DNA of 64,000 bases from Burkholderiales bacterium (GTDB lineage Bacteria; Pseudomonadota; Gammaproteobacteria; Burkholderiales; Nitrosomonadaceae): positions 124,001 through 188,000 of the forward strand of contig JACKLV010000001.1 of the NCBI GenBank assembly GCA_024235755.1. Direction: 5' to 3'. Positions 33,336-42,538 of this stretch are shown in pieces. The position numbers and the translations under genes are program-made. The notes below the pieces were generated by a model that was not told the DNA's origin, did not search any database, and saw only the letters and a list, made by a program, of their open reading frames with translations. Each line of letters begins with the position of its first letter. Position 1 is the first letter of the stretch.

Positions 33336-35441
33336 CTATTGCAGATTCAGTCTTTCATTCAGAATGCGTGGCGTTACAAAAACCAGCAATTCACGTTTGT
33401 CGTCACGCTTTGATGTATTTCTAAAGATATAACCAATATAGGGTATATCACCGAGCAGCGGCACTTTATTTACAATGTTATTTTCCGTACGCTCAAAGAT
33501 ACCGCCGATTACTACAGTTCCACCATTTTCTACCAGAACTTTGGTTGTTACTTGTTTTGTATTAATTGCGGGCGGTAAGAACGCACTGACGCTTTCACCG
33601 ATTTTATCCTGATTAACGGTCAGTTCCATATCAATCTGATTATCAAATGTAATCAATGGTTTTACCTTAAGACTTAACACCGCATTCACAAAACGCACGC
33701 TGGTCGCGCCGCTGCTTGTCGCCTGCTGGAAAGGTACTCGGTCACCCTGCTCGATAATCGCTTCAACACCATGCGCTGTTACAACGCGCGGGCTGGCTAT
33801 AACACGCCCCTTAGTGTCTGTTTCCAACGCCGATAGCTCTAAGTTGATTAACCGGGAGTTGTTGATTTTTAATAAACTCAGACCCAAAGCTGCAGGACCG
33901 CCAAGCAAGCCGGCACCGGCTGCAGCTGGCAAATTCACATTCAGATTTTCTCCTGCAGGTACTTGTTCACCGATCGCCAGATTGCTTGAGTCAGTGACAT
34001 TACCTGACACGCCCAGGCGACGGTTTCCAATATTGGAAACATTCTTAACACCAAACCGGGCTCCCAGATCACGACTGAATGTCTCAGTCGCCTCCACAAT
34101 CCGCGCCTCTATCATGACTTGTCTTTCAAACACATCCAAACGTTTGACCCGCTTTCTGACTTCGGTAATTCTTAGCGGAATATCAGTTACGGTTAATGTG
34201 TTACTGATTTCATCAAGATTAATCGTACCACGCTCACTTAACATGCCATCAAATGAAATTGAATCAACTCTGCGATGATTCAGCTGAAAAGTCTCCGTGA
34301 CAAGAGGTTCCATTTCTGCAACCTGCTGTTTTGCTTCCAATTCAAGTAATTCTCTATCAGCCATTTCCTTACTCGGCGCAACAAAAATCACATTTCCTGT
34401 CTGACGTTTTGCAAGACCATTTGCCTGCAAAACAATATCTAGCGCCTGATCCCAAGGCACATCCCTTAGCCGCAATGTCAGATTACCGCCAACAGAATCA
34501 CTGGCTATAATATTTAGATTTGTAAAATCGGCAATTACCTGCAATACCGCCCGAACTTCGACGTCCTGAAAATTAAGCGACAATTTTTCGCCAATGTAAC
34601 CACCGTTTGCGCGCCTACGTTCCGCAAGCTCATCCTCATCTTCAGCCAATGCGCGCACCTCCAACACAAACTGTGTATCTGTTTGACGCGCTGTATGTTC
34701 CCAACGGCCGGATGATTCAATCATCATACGTACGTTGTCTCCTTGCATGACCGTATCGATTATGTTTATGGGTGTAGCGAAATCAACCACATCCAGTTTG
34801 CGCTCCAGATTATTGGGTAAATAAGTATCGATAAACTCTACAACAAGTTTTTCCCCCTGCTGGTAAACATCAATACCTGCCCCGGCATGCATTAAATCTA
34901 CAATAATCCGACCTTCGCCGCTTTCACCTCGACGAAAATCTACGTCGAGAATGTTATTTAATTCTTTCTCGAGTTTATCTTGAGAAAACTGGGCGACCGG
35001 CCCCGCATTCTGATATTCATCGATGGATTTCAGGCTAATTAATAACGAATTATCCTGCAATAATGTTTCATGATGCATCAAGCCATGAAGGTTAAATACA
35101 ACCCGCGTGCGCTCGCCCACCTGTACAAAATTGATGCTTTGCAAATCACCCTCTTCCACCTCTTGAAAATTTTTCCCGAGTCCGTTCGAAGTATGATGAA
35201 AATCAAAATATATTCGGTGTGGATTACTGAGAGAAACGCCGATGGGTAAAGTCGCAAGCGGTTGTTCAAGTCCCAATTTGACGACTACTCTTCCGTCTTC
35301 TATGGTGGAAATATCAATCGAAGTCAATTGATTGAATATTTTTTCATGCATGGTATCGGCATGGACAGCACAGGATAGCAGCAAAAGCAACGTAACAAAC
35401 CATGATCTAAAAAACATAACTCGGTTGCTGGAAAGTTTCAT
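33336..35441 (-). CDS. pilQ: Type IV pilus secretin PilQ
   Basis: A 701-residue outer-membrane secretin through which the pilus passes. From the ATG at 35441 (ribosome-binding site AGGAG) it has a signal peptide (about 7-28, ending CAVHA), two AMIN peptidoglycan-binding domains (roughly 35-270), an STN/N0 domain with SLNFQDVEVRAVLQVIADFT near 285-305, an N1 domain and the secretin domain with VIGGIFERTENN and VPLLGDIPYIGYIFRN near the end. The longer frame adds 21 residues inside pilP. It is last in pilMNOPQ; the aro genes that often follow are absent. Confidence 0.95.
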   Translation of the reverse strand: MKLSSNRVMFFRSWFVTLLLLLSCAVHADTMHEKIFNQLTSIDISTIEDGRVVVKLGLEQPLATLPIGVSLSNPHRIYFDFHHTSNGLGKNFQEVEEGDLQSINFVQVGERTRVVFNLHGLMHHETLLQDNSLLISLKSIDEYQNAGPVAQFSQDKLEKELNNILDVDFRRGESGEGRIIVDLMHAGAGIDVYQQGEKLVVEFIDTYLPNNLERKLDVVDFATPINIIDTVMQGDNVRMMIESSGRWEHTARQTDTQFVLEVRALAEDEDELAERRRANGGYIGEKLSLNFQDVEVRAVLQVIADFTNLNIIASDSVGGNLTLRLRDVPWDQALDIVLQANGLAKRQTGNVIFVAPSKEMADRELLELEAKQQVAEMEPLVTETFQLNHRRVDSISFDGMLSERGTINLDEISNTLTVTDIPLRITEVRKRVKRLDVFERQVMIEARIVEATETFSRDLGARFGVKNVSNIGNRRLGVSGNVTDSSNLAIGEQVPAGENLNVNLPAAAGAGLLGGPAALGLSLLKINNSRLINLELSALETDTKGRVIASPRVVTAHGVEAIIEQGDRVPFQQATSSGATSVRFVNAVLSLKVKPLITFDNQIDMELTVNQDKIGESVSAFLPPAINTKQVTTKVLVENGGTVVIGGIFERTENNIVNKVPLLGDIPYIGYIFRNTSKRDDKRELLVFVTPRILNERLNLQ

Positions 35442-35451
35442 TGATAAACTC

Positions 35452-35961
35452 CTAATTTTTGAGCATAAGCGTGCTGATACGCTCTGTCCATTCATTGACA
35501 CCATCTTGCACTAATTCCCTTAATTTGATTTGCGATTCAGAAATTTGATTGATTCTGCCAAAATCCTGGCCCATGTAATTTCCAATGCCAACCCTAAGCA
35601 GACTGCCTTCAGGCGTTTTAACTACTGCGTAGATGTCTTCATTCTGTTCTAACGAACCAACCATCTCCAAACTCTCCAATGGAAAACTCTCCAAATACTC
35701 TTTTCTTCGAGTTAAGTCTGGTTTAATGCCGCTGCCCGTACTTTGTGCTTGTTCGTTTTTTCTCGGCTCAAAAGGACTAGGCATCTCAAAGGCATCATAA
35801 GTGAAAAATTTGTAGGATTTGACTTCCGGCAAGGGGTCAACTTGCCCGCGCAGTCCTTTACCCGCGTTACTGATAAATGCAGCGAGATCGTCATGATCAT
35901 TGTTCTCGCAAGCCGTAAACAATGCTGTGATAGCTAGTATCGCTATGAATCTTACTTTCAT
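35452..35961 (-). CDS. pilP: Type IV pilus lipoprotein PilP
   Basis: A 169-residue inner-membrane lipoprotein linking PilNO to the secretin PilQ. The signal peptide ends in the lipobox LFTAC (Cys near residue 18). KSYKFFTYDAFEMPSPFEPR near 48-67 and the C-terminal FPLESLEMVGSL followed by VGIGNYMGQDFGRI are typical. It overlaps pilO by four bases. Confidence 0.93.
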   Translation of the reverse strand: MKVRFIAILAITALFTACENNDHDDLAAFISNAGKGLRGQVDPLPEVKSYKFFTYDAFEMPSPFEPRKNEQAQSTGSGIKPDLTRRKEYLESFPLESLEMVGSLEQNEDIYAVVKTPEGSLLRVGIGNYMGQDFGRINQISESQIKLRELVQDGVNEWTERISTLMLKN

Positions 35962-36572
35962 TGCCCTTGTGTCCCTTGATTGATCATTTCATTCTCGTCG
36001 AGATAACGGAATGTTTTCGCAACAGCATCCAGGGTTAACGTACTCTCAGCACCTGGAACAATATTGATGTTATTTAACGTTACAATCCTTGGCAGTTGAG
36101 CAATATCACTAGCAAAAGACCCAATATCATGATATCCACCGGTCACTCTGACGGAAACGGGCAATTCTGCGTAAAATTCGTGTATGGTTTCATTCTCGGC
36201 AGGCTTAAATAGCTCAAACTGAAGCCCGCGGCCAAGTCCAGCCTGATTGATATCGACCAATAATGCTTCCATCTCTGATTTATTGGGCAATTGTTTCAGT
36301 AACGCACTTAATGATCGCTCAATATCTATCAACTGCTGTTTGAGTACAGGCAAATTAACCGCACTTCTTTTTTTGACGAGATATGAATCTTTGAGCGTCT
36401 GTTCTTCAGCTCGAACACTGTCGAGACTATTTAGCTGGTCCTGCAAGATAAAATAGTAGCCGGCACCGATCATAATCAACATCAAGACAAACAATGCAAT
36501 TGCTCTTACCGGTGCCGGCCATTTTCCAGGATCGTTTGGGTCAAGATGGCGTAATTCTTCAAGCATATTCAT
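35958..36572 (-). CDS. pilO: Type IV pilus inner-membrane protein PilO
   Basis: A 204-residue bitopic protein. One membrane segment near residues 25-44 is followed by a coiled coil (about 45-95) and a ferredoxin-like periplasmic domain. The family segment LEELRHLDPNDPGKWPAPVR is at the N-terminus. It pairs with PilN to align the pilus machine. It lies 12 bases after pilN and overlaps pilP by four. Confidence 0.93.
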   Translation of the reverse strand: MNMLEELRHLDPNDPGKWPAPVRAIALFVLMLIMIGAGYYFILQDQLNSLDSVRAEEQTLKDSYLVKKRSAVNLPVLKQQLIDIERSLSALLKQLPNKSEMEALLVDINQAGLGRGLQFELFKPAENETIHEFYAELPVSVRVTGGYHDIGSFASDIAQLPRIVTLNNINIVPGAESTLTLDAVAKTFRYLDENEMINQGTQGQ

Positions 36573-36584
36573 AACGCACAGATC

Positions 36585-37172
36585 TCACGAAATATTGGAA
36601 CCCGCAACAGCCATTTCACTATCGTTATCCACTGCAGGTTTCAGTTGAATGTTCAAATTAAACTCATTCTGTCGCGTGTTATTGACTGTCACTGCCTTAA
36701 TTTCAATTAACACAGGCGACTCCAGCCACGGCGAAGATTCCAGGTTACGCATCAGTGTTGAAACCCATGCATTCGACTGTGCAAAACCGGTTAAATTGAT
36801 CGTACGGTTTGCTTGTTTGATACTTTTCAGGTAAACACCATCAGGCAACAACCTTACCAACTGATCGAGCAAGTGAACGACCTCGGAACGATTGCCTTGT
36901 AATGACTCAACCACACCCTTGCGCGCAAGCAACTCCTGAGTTTGATTCTTAATTTCTCTTATCTCGGCAATCTGTTTATCAAGAACTGCAATCTGATTAC
37001 TTAGGTACTGGTTACGCTCTTGCTGAAATTCAATTTTTTCATTGATAACGTAGTGTACAACCCAGATAGTCAGCAAGCCGGCCGCACAGATAATGCCGGC
37101 AAAAATTGCAAACTGCTGTTGCTGTGCTTTACGTTTTAATTCTCGATGGGGAAGAAGATTAATTCGCATCAT
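36585..37172 (-). CDS. pilN: Type IV pilus inner-membrane protein PilN
   Basis: A 195-residue bitopic protein. The cytoplasmic tail starts MMRINLLPHRELKRK, whose INLLPHRE motif binds PilM. A membrane segment near 22-43, a coiled coil and a periplasmic domain follow. It overlaps pilM by four bases, as expected for proteins made in fixed proportion. Confidence 0.94.
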   Translation of the reverse strand: MMRINLLPHRELKRKAQQQQFAIFAGIICAAGLLTIWVVHYVINEKIEFQQERNQYLSNQIAVLDKQIAEIREIKNQTQELLARKGVVESLQGNRSEVVHLLDQLVRLLPDGVYLKSIKQANRTINLTGFAQSNAWVSTLMRNLESSPWLESPVLIEIKAVTVNNTRQNEFNLNIQLKPAVDNDSEMAVAGSNIS

Positions 37173-38269
37173 AACGGATCAAAACTACGCATAGCTAAAC
37201 CACATGCAATTAAAAGAGAAGGCGCATCATTATTGATTTGCCGTGGAATAATTCGACTGGATAACTCCATACTCGAAAATGGATTCACAACAAGTGTGCT
37301 CACTTGTGTGCGTGCAGCGATGATTTTATCGAGACCGGGTATAGCAGCGCATCCACCGGCAATCAAAATGTAGTTGATCTCAGTATATTGCGTCGATGTA
37401 TAAAAAAACTGTATGGCCCGCATCACTTCAATTGCAAGTGTTTCACAAAATGGCTGAAGGACTTCAGTTTTATAATTTTCCGGCAGTTCACCGCTTCGTT
37501 TGGCTTTCTCTGATTCTTCCAGTGTTAGATTAAACTGATTATGAATTTCTTGAGTAAGTTGATCGCCACCAAATGGCTGATCCCGCATATACACAGATTC
37601 GCCTTTGTGTAGAACATTGGTTTTCATGACAGTGGCACCAATATCCACAATTGCGATCACTTGATTATCCCCTCCGGGGAACTGATTCTTTTGCAACTCG
37701 TAAACTGCTTGAGAGGCATAAGGCTCTACATCCATTACAACGGTCTTTAAACCGGCGGTTAACGATGCGGCCACACGATCCTCGACTTTATCTTTACGAG
37801 ACGCTGCGATCAGTACTTCCACTTCATCTGGATTGTTGGGTAAAGATCTTAAAATTTGAAAATCAAGATTCACTTCATCCAGCGGAAACGGAATATATTG
37901 ACTGGCTTCATTTTCCACCTGAAATTCGAGATCGTCTTCGCGCTGCCCAGCAGGCACAATAATTTTCTTGGTGATTACATCTGAAGCCGGCAAAGCCAGT
38001 GCAACCTTTTTGCAACGTGAGCCTAAACGTTTCCAAGCACGCTGTATGCTCTCGCTGACAGCTTCCATATTGACGATGGCGCCATCTTGTACGGCATCCG
38101 TCTGAAGCGGTTCAATCACGTATCGTTCAACGCGAAAACTATCGCTCATTTTTCCGGCTTTAGATAATTCAACCATTTTTACTGATGATGAACTGATATC
38201 AACACCGACCAAAGATGGCGACTTCATTTTCAGAAAGTCTAGATTAAAATCAAATTTTCCCTTGAACAT
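37169..38269 (-). CDS. pilM: Type IV pilus assembly actin-like protein PilM
   Basis: A 366-residue actin-fold ATP-binding protein on the cytoplasmic side of the pilus platform. VGVDISSSSVKMVELS near 21-36 is the phosphate-1 loop, VIAIVDIGATVMKTNV near residue 200 is the second, and ILIAGGCAAIPGLDKII near 310 the adenosine motif. A GTG at 38293 would add eight codons; I prefer the ATG, which starts MFKGKFDFNLDFLK like other PilM proteins. It is the first gene of pilMNOPQ. Confidence 0.94.
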   Translation of the reverse strand: MFKGKFDFNLDFLKMKSPSLVGVDISSSSVKMVELSKAGKMSDSFRVERYVIEPLQTDAVQDGAIVNMEAVSESIQRAWKRLGSRCKKVALALPASDVITKKIIVPAGQREDDLEFQVENEASQYIPFPLDEVNLDFQILRSLPNNPDEVEVLIAASRKDKVEDRVAASLTAGLKTVVMDVEPYASQAVYELQKNQFPGGDNQVIAIVDIGATVMKTNVLHKGESVYMRDQPFGGDQLTQEIHNQFNLTLEESEKAKRSGELPENYKTEVLQPFCETLAIEVMRAIQFFYTSTQYTEINYILIAGGCAAIPGLDKIIAARTQVSTLVVNPFSSMELSSRIIPRQINNDAPSLLIACGLAMRSFDPL

Positions 38270-38484
38270 TGTGTTATTTGAGGTAATACTCACATGTTAG
38301 TTAATTTTCAAATTTTCCAAGACTTAAGTTGATATCCCGGCATAAAAATATTGTTAATCCTGAGAAACCAACACTATGGCTGCATTCTGACAGACTCAGA
38401 AAAAAAGGATTTGTGGAAAAAAGGGAGATATACCCTCTATAACTGTTTTAACCTGATTTTGTTCACACGTTTTATTCCATCTTC

Positions 38485-40803
38485 ATGATTACCCGCTGGC
38501 TTTATTATTCATTCATTACTTTTTTTGCATTAGGCTTAATCGGTGTATTGCTGGTTGTTTTTGCAGCGCTCGTGACTTTCTCTTCCCTTCCGTCATTAAA
38601 TACTTTGACGGACTACCAACCCAAAATACCTTTACGGATCTACAGTGAAGAGGGTTTATTGATTGGAGAGTTTGGTGCCGAGCGACGCAACCTCGTTAGC
38701 ATTGATGCGGTGCCCACACACTTAAAACAAGCTATTCTTGCCGCTGAAGATGATCGTTTTTATGAACACAGTGGCGTGGATTACATGGGTGTATTACGTG
38801 CTGCCTATTCCAATTTCACTGCAGGCGGCGTGCGTCAGGGCGCCAGCACAATCACCATGCAGGTTGCGCGAAACTTTTTTTTAACTAGAGAAAAAACACT
38901 TACACGAAAGTTCAGTGAGGCATTACTTGCGTTTAAAATCGAACACAGCCTAAGCAAGGACAAGATTCTTGAGCTGTATGTCAATCAGATTTACCTTGGG
39001 CAACGCAGTTATGGTTTTGCGGCAGCGGCTCAGACCTACTTTGGCAAGCCGCTCCAGGACATTAATTTGGCTGAGGCGGCCATGTTGGCCGGGCTACCCA
39101 AGGCGCCTTCAAGTTTTAATCCTGTAGTCAATCCTAAACGCGCAAAAGCCAGACAGCGTTATGTTTTATCCCGTCTTTATAAACTGAATCACATTTCCGA
39201 ACAGGAGTTTAAACAGCTTGAGAATCAGCCTGTTCCCATTGTCAAGCAATCCAGAGAATTTGCCATGCCTGCCGATTACATTGCGGAAATGGCCAGGCAG
39301 ATCATATACGATCGGTTAAATGAAGAAGCCTACAGTAGAGGTATCAAGGTTTATACAACTATTCGGCTACTCGATCAACAAGCAGCATACCGGGCATTAC
39401 GATCAAATGTAATGGAATACGACAAACGTAGAGGCTACCGCGGTCCAGCAGCATATATTGACTTGTCAAAATACGGCACTGATCAGGAAAAAGCGCTGGA
39501 AGAAGCATTCGATAATGTTGCCGAAAGTGATGATATTGTTCCCGCAGTCGTCTTGGCGGTAAAAAACAAAGAAATTCAAGTCTATAAAAAGGATGGCAAA
39601 ACTGTAGCCATACAAGCTGAAGGACTGCGTTTTGTAGAAAAGTTCTTAAACACTCAAAATACAGACAATAAAAAAAATATTCGTCCGGGAGCAGTAATAC
39701 ATATTCAGCAAGACTCGAAGAAAAACTGGCAAGTCGTACAACTTCCCAAAGTCGAGGCTGCATTTGTCTCCATCGATCCAAACGATGGTGCAATCCGTGC
39801 ATTAATTGGCGGGTTCGATTTTCATCTCAATCAATTTAATCATGTTACACAAGCCTGGCGGCAACCTGGCTCAAGCTTTAAGCCATTTATTTATTCTGCA
39901 TCACTGGAAAAAGGTTTCACAGCCGCAACCATCATAAACGATGCCCCCCTTTCATTCAGCGCGGCACAGACTGGCAGTAAGTTGTGGGAGCCCAGAAATT
40001 TCGATGGTAAATATAGCGGGCCGATACGCATGCGCGAGGCATTAGCCAAATCCAAGAACCTGGCATCCATACGCATATTGCAAGCGATAGATCTTCAATA
40101 TGCGCAAGATTACATCACCCGGTTTGGATTCGATGCAGATAAACATCCGCCCTATTTACCCATGGCGCTGGGATCGGGTTCAGTAACACCATTACAAATT
40201 ACAACCGGTTATGCTGTCTTTGCAAATGGCGGATTCCGAGTTAAACCCTACTTCATCAGTCGTATTGAAGATAATAATGGCAACATCCTTGAACAAACTC
40301 GGAAAGAATCAATTTCAAAAGCAAACAAACGCGTTATTGATCCGCGTAACGCGTTTATCATGACCAGCATGATGCAGGATGTAATTAATTATGGAACCGC
40401 AACCAGAGCTAAACAGCTAGGTCGCACAGACTTAGCCGGAAAAACTGGCACGACCAGCAATTTTGTTGATGCTTGGTTTTGTGGTTTCCAGAAAAACCTA
40501 GTTGCTTCCGCATGGATAGGATATGACGAGCCTCAGTCGCTGGGAAAAAACGAAACAGGAGGACGCGCAGCTTTACCGATGTGGATACAGTATATGGAAA
40601 CAGTACTTAAAAACGAGCCAATTGCAAAATATTCGCCTCCAGATGGTATAACCGTCGAAAGAATTAATCCAGAAACCGGACTAAGAGTTCTGTCAAACGG
40701 TATTACAGAATATTTCTTGCAAGAACAATTGCCGCCACTATCTACGGACTTTCTGTACGAGCCTGAGCAAGCACCGCAAAACCTGAAAGATCAGTTATTC
40801 TAG
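38485..40803 (+). CDS. mrcA: Penicillin-binding protein 1A
   Basis: A 772-residue bifunctional class A penicillin-binding protein. After one membrane anchor (about 8-32) comes the glycosyltransferase domain (EDDRFYEHSGVDYMGVLRA near 90-108, QGASTITMQVARN near 118-130), an outer insert with an OB-like fold, and the transpeptidase domain with SSFK at 463-466, SKN at 523-525 and KTGTT from 653. It makes and cross-links peptidoglycan. Divergence from pilM is a classic order in Beta- and Gammaproteobacteria. Confidence 0.95.
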   Translation: MITRWLYYSFITFFALGLIGVLLVVFAALVTFSSLPSLNTLTDYQPKIPLRIYSEEGLLIGEFGAERRNLVSIDAVPTHLKQAILAAEDDRFYEHSGVDYMGVLRAAYSNFTAGGVRQGASTITMQVARNFFLTREKTLTRKFSEALLAFKIEHSLSKDKILELYVNQIYLGQRSYGFAAAAQTYFGKPLQDINLAEAAMLAGLPKAPSSFNPVVNPKRAKARQRYVLSRLYKLNHISEQEFKQLENQPVPIVKQSREFAMPADYIAEMARQIIYDRLNEEAYSRGIKVYTTIRLLDQQAAYRALRSNVMEYDKRRGYRGPAAYIDLSKYGTDQEKALEEAFDNVAESDDIVPAVVLAVKNKEIQVYKKDGKTVAIQAEGLRFVEKFLNTQNTDNKKNIRPGAVIHIQQDSKKNWQVVQLPKVEAAFVSIDPNDGAIRALIGGFDFHLNQFNHVTQAWRQPGSSFKPFIYSASLEKGFTAATIINDAPLSFSAAQTGSKLWEPRNFDGKYSGPIRMREALAKSKNLASIRILQAIDLQYAQDYITRFGFDADKHPPYLPMALGSGSVTPLQITTGYAVFANGGFRVKPYFISRIEDNNGNILEQTRKESISKANKRVIDPRNAFIMTSMMQDVINYGTATRAKQLGRTDLAGKTGTTSNFVDAWFCGFQKNLVASAWIGYDEPQSLGKNETGGRAALPMWIQYMETVLKNEPIAKYSPPDGITVERINPETGLRVLSNGITEYFLQEQLPPLSTDFLYEPEQAPQNLKDQLF

Positions 40804-40811
40804 TGCATATA

Positions 40812-40853
40812 GATACTCCAGCATTCGCATGATGCCGTTGATGCTGGAGTATC
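40812..40853. terminator. Long hairpin between convergent mrcA and TetR genes
   Basis: Perfect 13-base inverted repeat GATACTCCAGCAT / ATGCTGGAGTATC around a 16-base loop. Its place between two convergent stop codons suggests it ends or protects both transcripts, though there is no T-run on either side. Confidence 0.6.
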
Positions 40854-40861
40854 ACACGCAC

Positions 40862-41497
40862 TCAATCAAGTGCAGCCAGTGCTACATCAACAGCATCCAC
40901 TAGCTGGTCAATCTCGACCTTGGCAAAAATCATCGTTCTAATTCCGGCTATGCTGCACATTAGAAAACTCGCAAGCACCTTAGGTGTTTTTTGCTTGGTT
41001 ATCAAGCCTTCAGCCTGTCCTTTTTTAATAGCCGCTTGCAGCAGCTGATTATGTTGCGCTAAAGTACCTGATATCAGCTTTGAAATATTCTCATCACGGT
41101 CAACAAATTCATAAATGGTATTGGTCACAAAACAACCCTTATATCGCTCTTCTTTTTTTCTAGCAGCATCGACCAAGCCATACAGAAGCGCTTCAATAAA
41201 ATCACGACCGGTTGAAGACTGCTGCAGTCCATCCTCAATCAGCGCAAGCTGTCTATCGCAATACCTGCCCAGACAACGTTCAAATAATTGCTGTTTACTA
41301 CCGAACATGTGATAAAAGCTGCTTTTTGAAATATTTGCAGCGCTCAGAATATCATCCAGAGAGGTGGCATCATAACCACCCGTCCAGAAAAGTTGCATAG
41401 CTGTCTCAAGCATTTCTTCAGGATCATATCCTAATGGTCTACCCTTTTTGGGCGTTTTGTCCTTTTGTTTTTTTATTAATTTTTCACTTGTATTCAT
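40862..41497 (-). CDS. TetR/AcrR family transcriptional regulator
   Basis: A 211-residue repressor-type protein. From the ATG at 41497 (upstream GTAGGT) the basic start is followed by a TetR helix-turn-helix, LDDILSAANISKSSFYHMF near 46-64. The C-terminal half is a ligand-binding helical domain containing RYKGCFVTNTIYEF near residue 115, as in AcrR/NemR-like proteins. The longer frame to 41668 runs across the region facing the RDD gene and is unlikely. It probably controls itself or the divergent RDD gene. Confidence 0.87.
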   Translation of the reverse strand: MNTSEKLIKKQKDKTPKKGRPLGYDPEEMLETAMQLFWTGGYDATSLDDILSAANISKSSFYHMFGSKQQLFERCLGRYCDRQLALIEDGLQQSSTGRDFIEALLYGLVDAARKKEERYKGCFVTNTIYEFVDRDENISKLISGTLAQHNQLLQAAIKKGQAEGLITKQKTPKVLASFLMCSIAGIRTMIFAKVEIDQLVDAVDVALAALD

Positions 41498-41666
41498 ACG
41501 ACCTACACTCAAAAATCCATTGCTCAAAAAAGTCATCAAAAAAACTTCATTCGACGAATGCCGAAATACTGATGTACTTTCAATACTATTTTTCATAAGC
41601 TTCTGACTGTCTGCGCTATAATCAACCGCGAAACGTTCTAAACAAGACCATAAAATAGCAAATATC

Positions 41667-42083
41667 ATGACATTAATTTTTCCTGGTTTCTGGCGGCGAT
41701 TTGTTAGCCTGCTTTATGAATTCTTAATTTTGCTGGCGGTAATTTTCATTGCCAGCTTTATTTTTCATCTTATTTTCCGTGATGCAAATTCCTTTTACTT
41801 CATACCGTTATATCAGTTCTATTTACTGATTATCATGGGTTATTATTTCATCTGGTTCTGGACGCATGGTGGACAGACTTTGGCAATGCAGACCTGGAAA
41901 ATACGCGTCGTCACTGTGGATGGCAATACACTGGATAAACGAAAAGCAATCACTCGCTATTTGATTGCAGTTATCGGTATTATGCTATTTGGTATCGGAA
42001 TCCTTTGGGCACTAATTGATCGGGACCATCAATTTCTACATGACAGACTGGCTGGCACCCGTATTATCAGAATTGAAAACTAA
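41667..42083 (+). CDS. RDD family membrane protein
   Basis: A 138-residue integral membrane protein with the family pattern RRFVSLLYEFLI near 8-19 (the R..D-like start), hydrophobic segments near 15-35, 47-65 and 105-122, and the closing motif HQFLHDRLAGTRII near 122-135. RDD proteins are of unclear function; some exchange ions. The TetR gene is divergent with about 170 bases between start codons. Confidence 0.85.
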   Translation: MTLIFPGFWRRFVSLLYEFLILLAVIFIASFIFHLIFRDANSFYFIPLYQFYLLIIMGYYFIWFWTHGGQTLAMQTWKIRVVTVDGNTLDKRKAITRYLIAVIGIMLFGIGILWALIDRDHQFLHDRLAGTRIIRIEN

Positions 42084-42538
42084 GATTTTTATATTTTACA
42101 CACACCCTTTTATGACTTGTTTCCACAATCAAACAAAGGCGTTAACATAGTAGCGTCACTATAACGGTAAAACCGAAATAAATTATTCTCGGTATTCTCG
42201 AAATATGTATGCACCACGTTTCTTTTGTAATTTGTAAAAAACTAAACTGAATCCAAAAAACTCGTCAACAATTTATTGACGTTACCCTGTTTTTTTATCC
42301 AAAGACCATTCCACAACTTTTAGCCGCTTTTTAAATAAATGATCAACTATGCTTTTATCTTCCTTCATCCACAAATAAATCTCTAACTACAGGCATTATA
42401 ACAAGAAATGATCTATTTTTAAGTCAATATGCTAAAATACCTGTTTTATTAAAATGGATTTTTAATTACAAAAAAGTTGAATCATGACGTAAATAATGTG
42501 TAATTAATTTTTCACAACTCTGATGAGAGGGTGGCCAT
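42084..42538. promoter_or_regulatory. Long AT-rich leader upstream of the degenerate GGDEF gene
   Basis: 455 bases with no plausible gene. A TGCTAAAAT at about 42430 could be an extended -10 element. The ribosome-binding site GAGAGGGTGG precedes the next gene. A long upstream region is out of keeping with the close spacing elsewhere. Confidence 0.4.
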
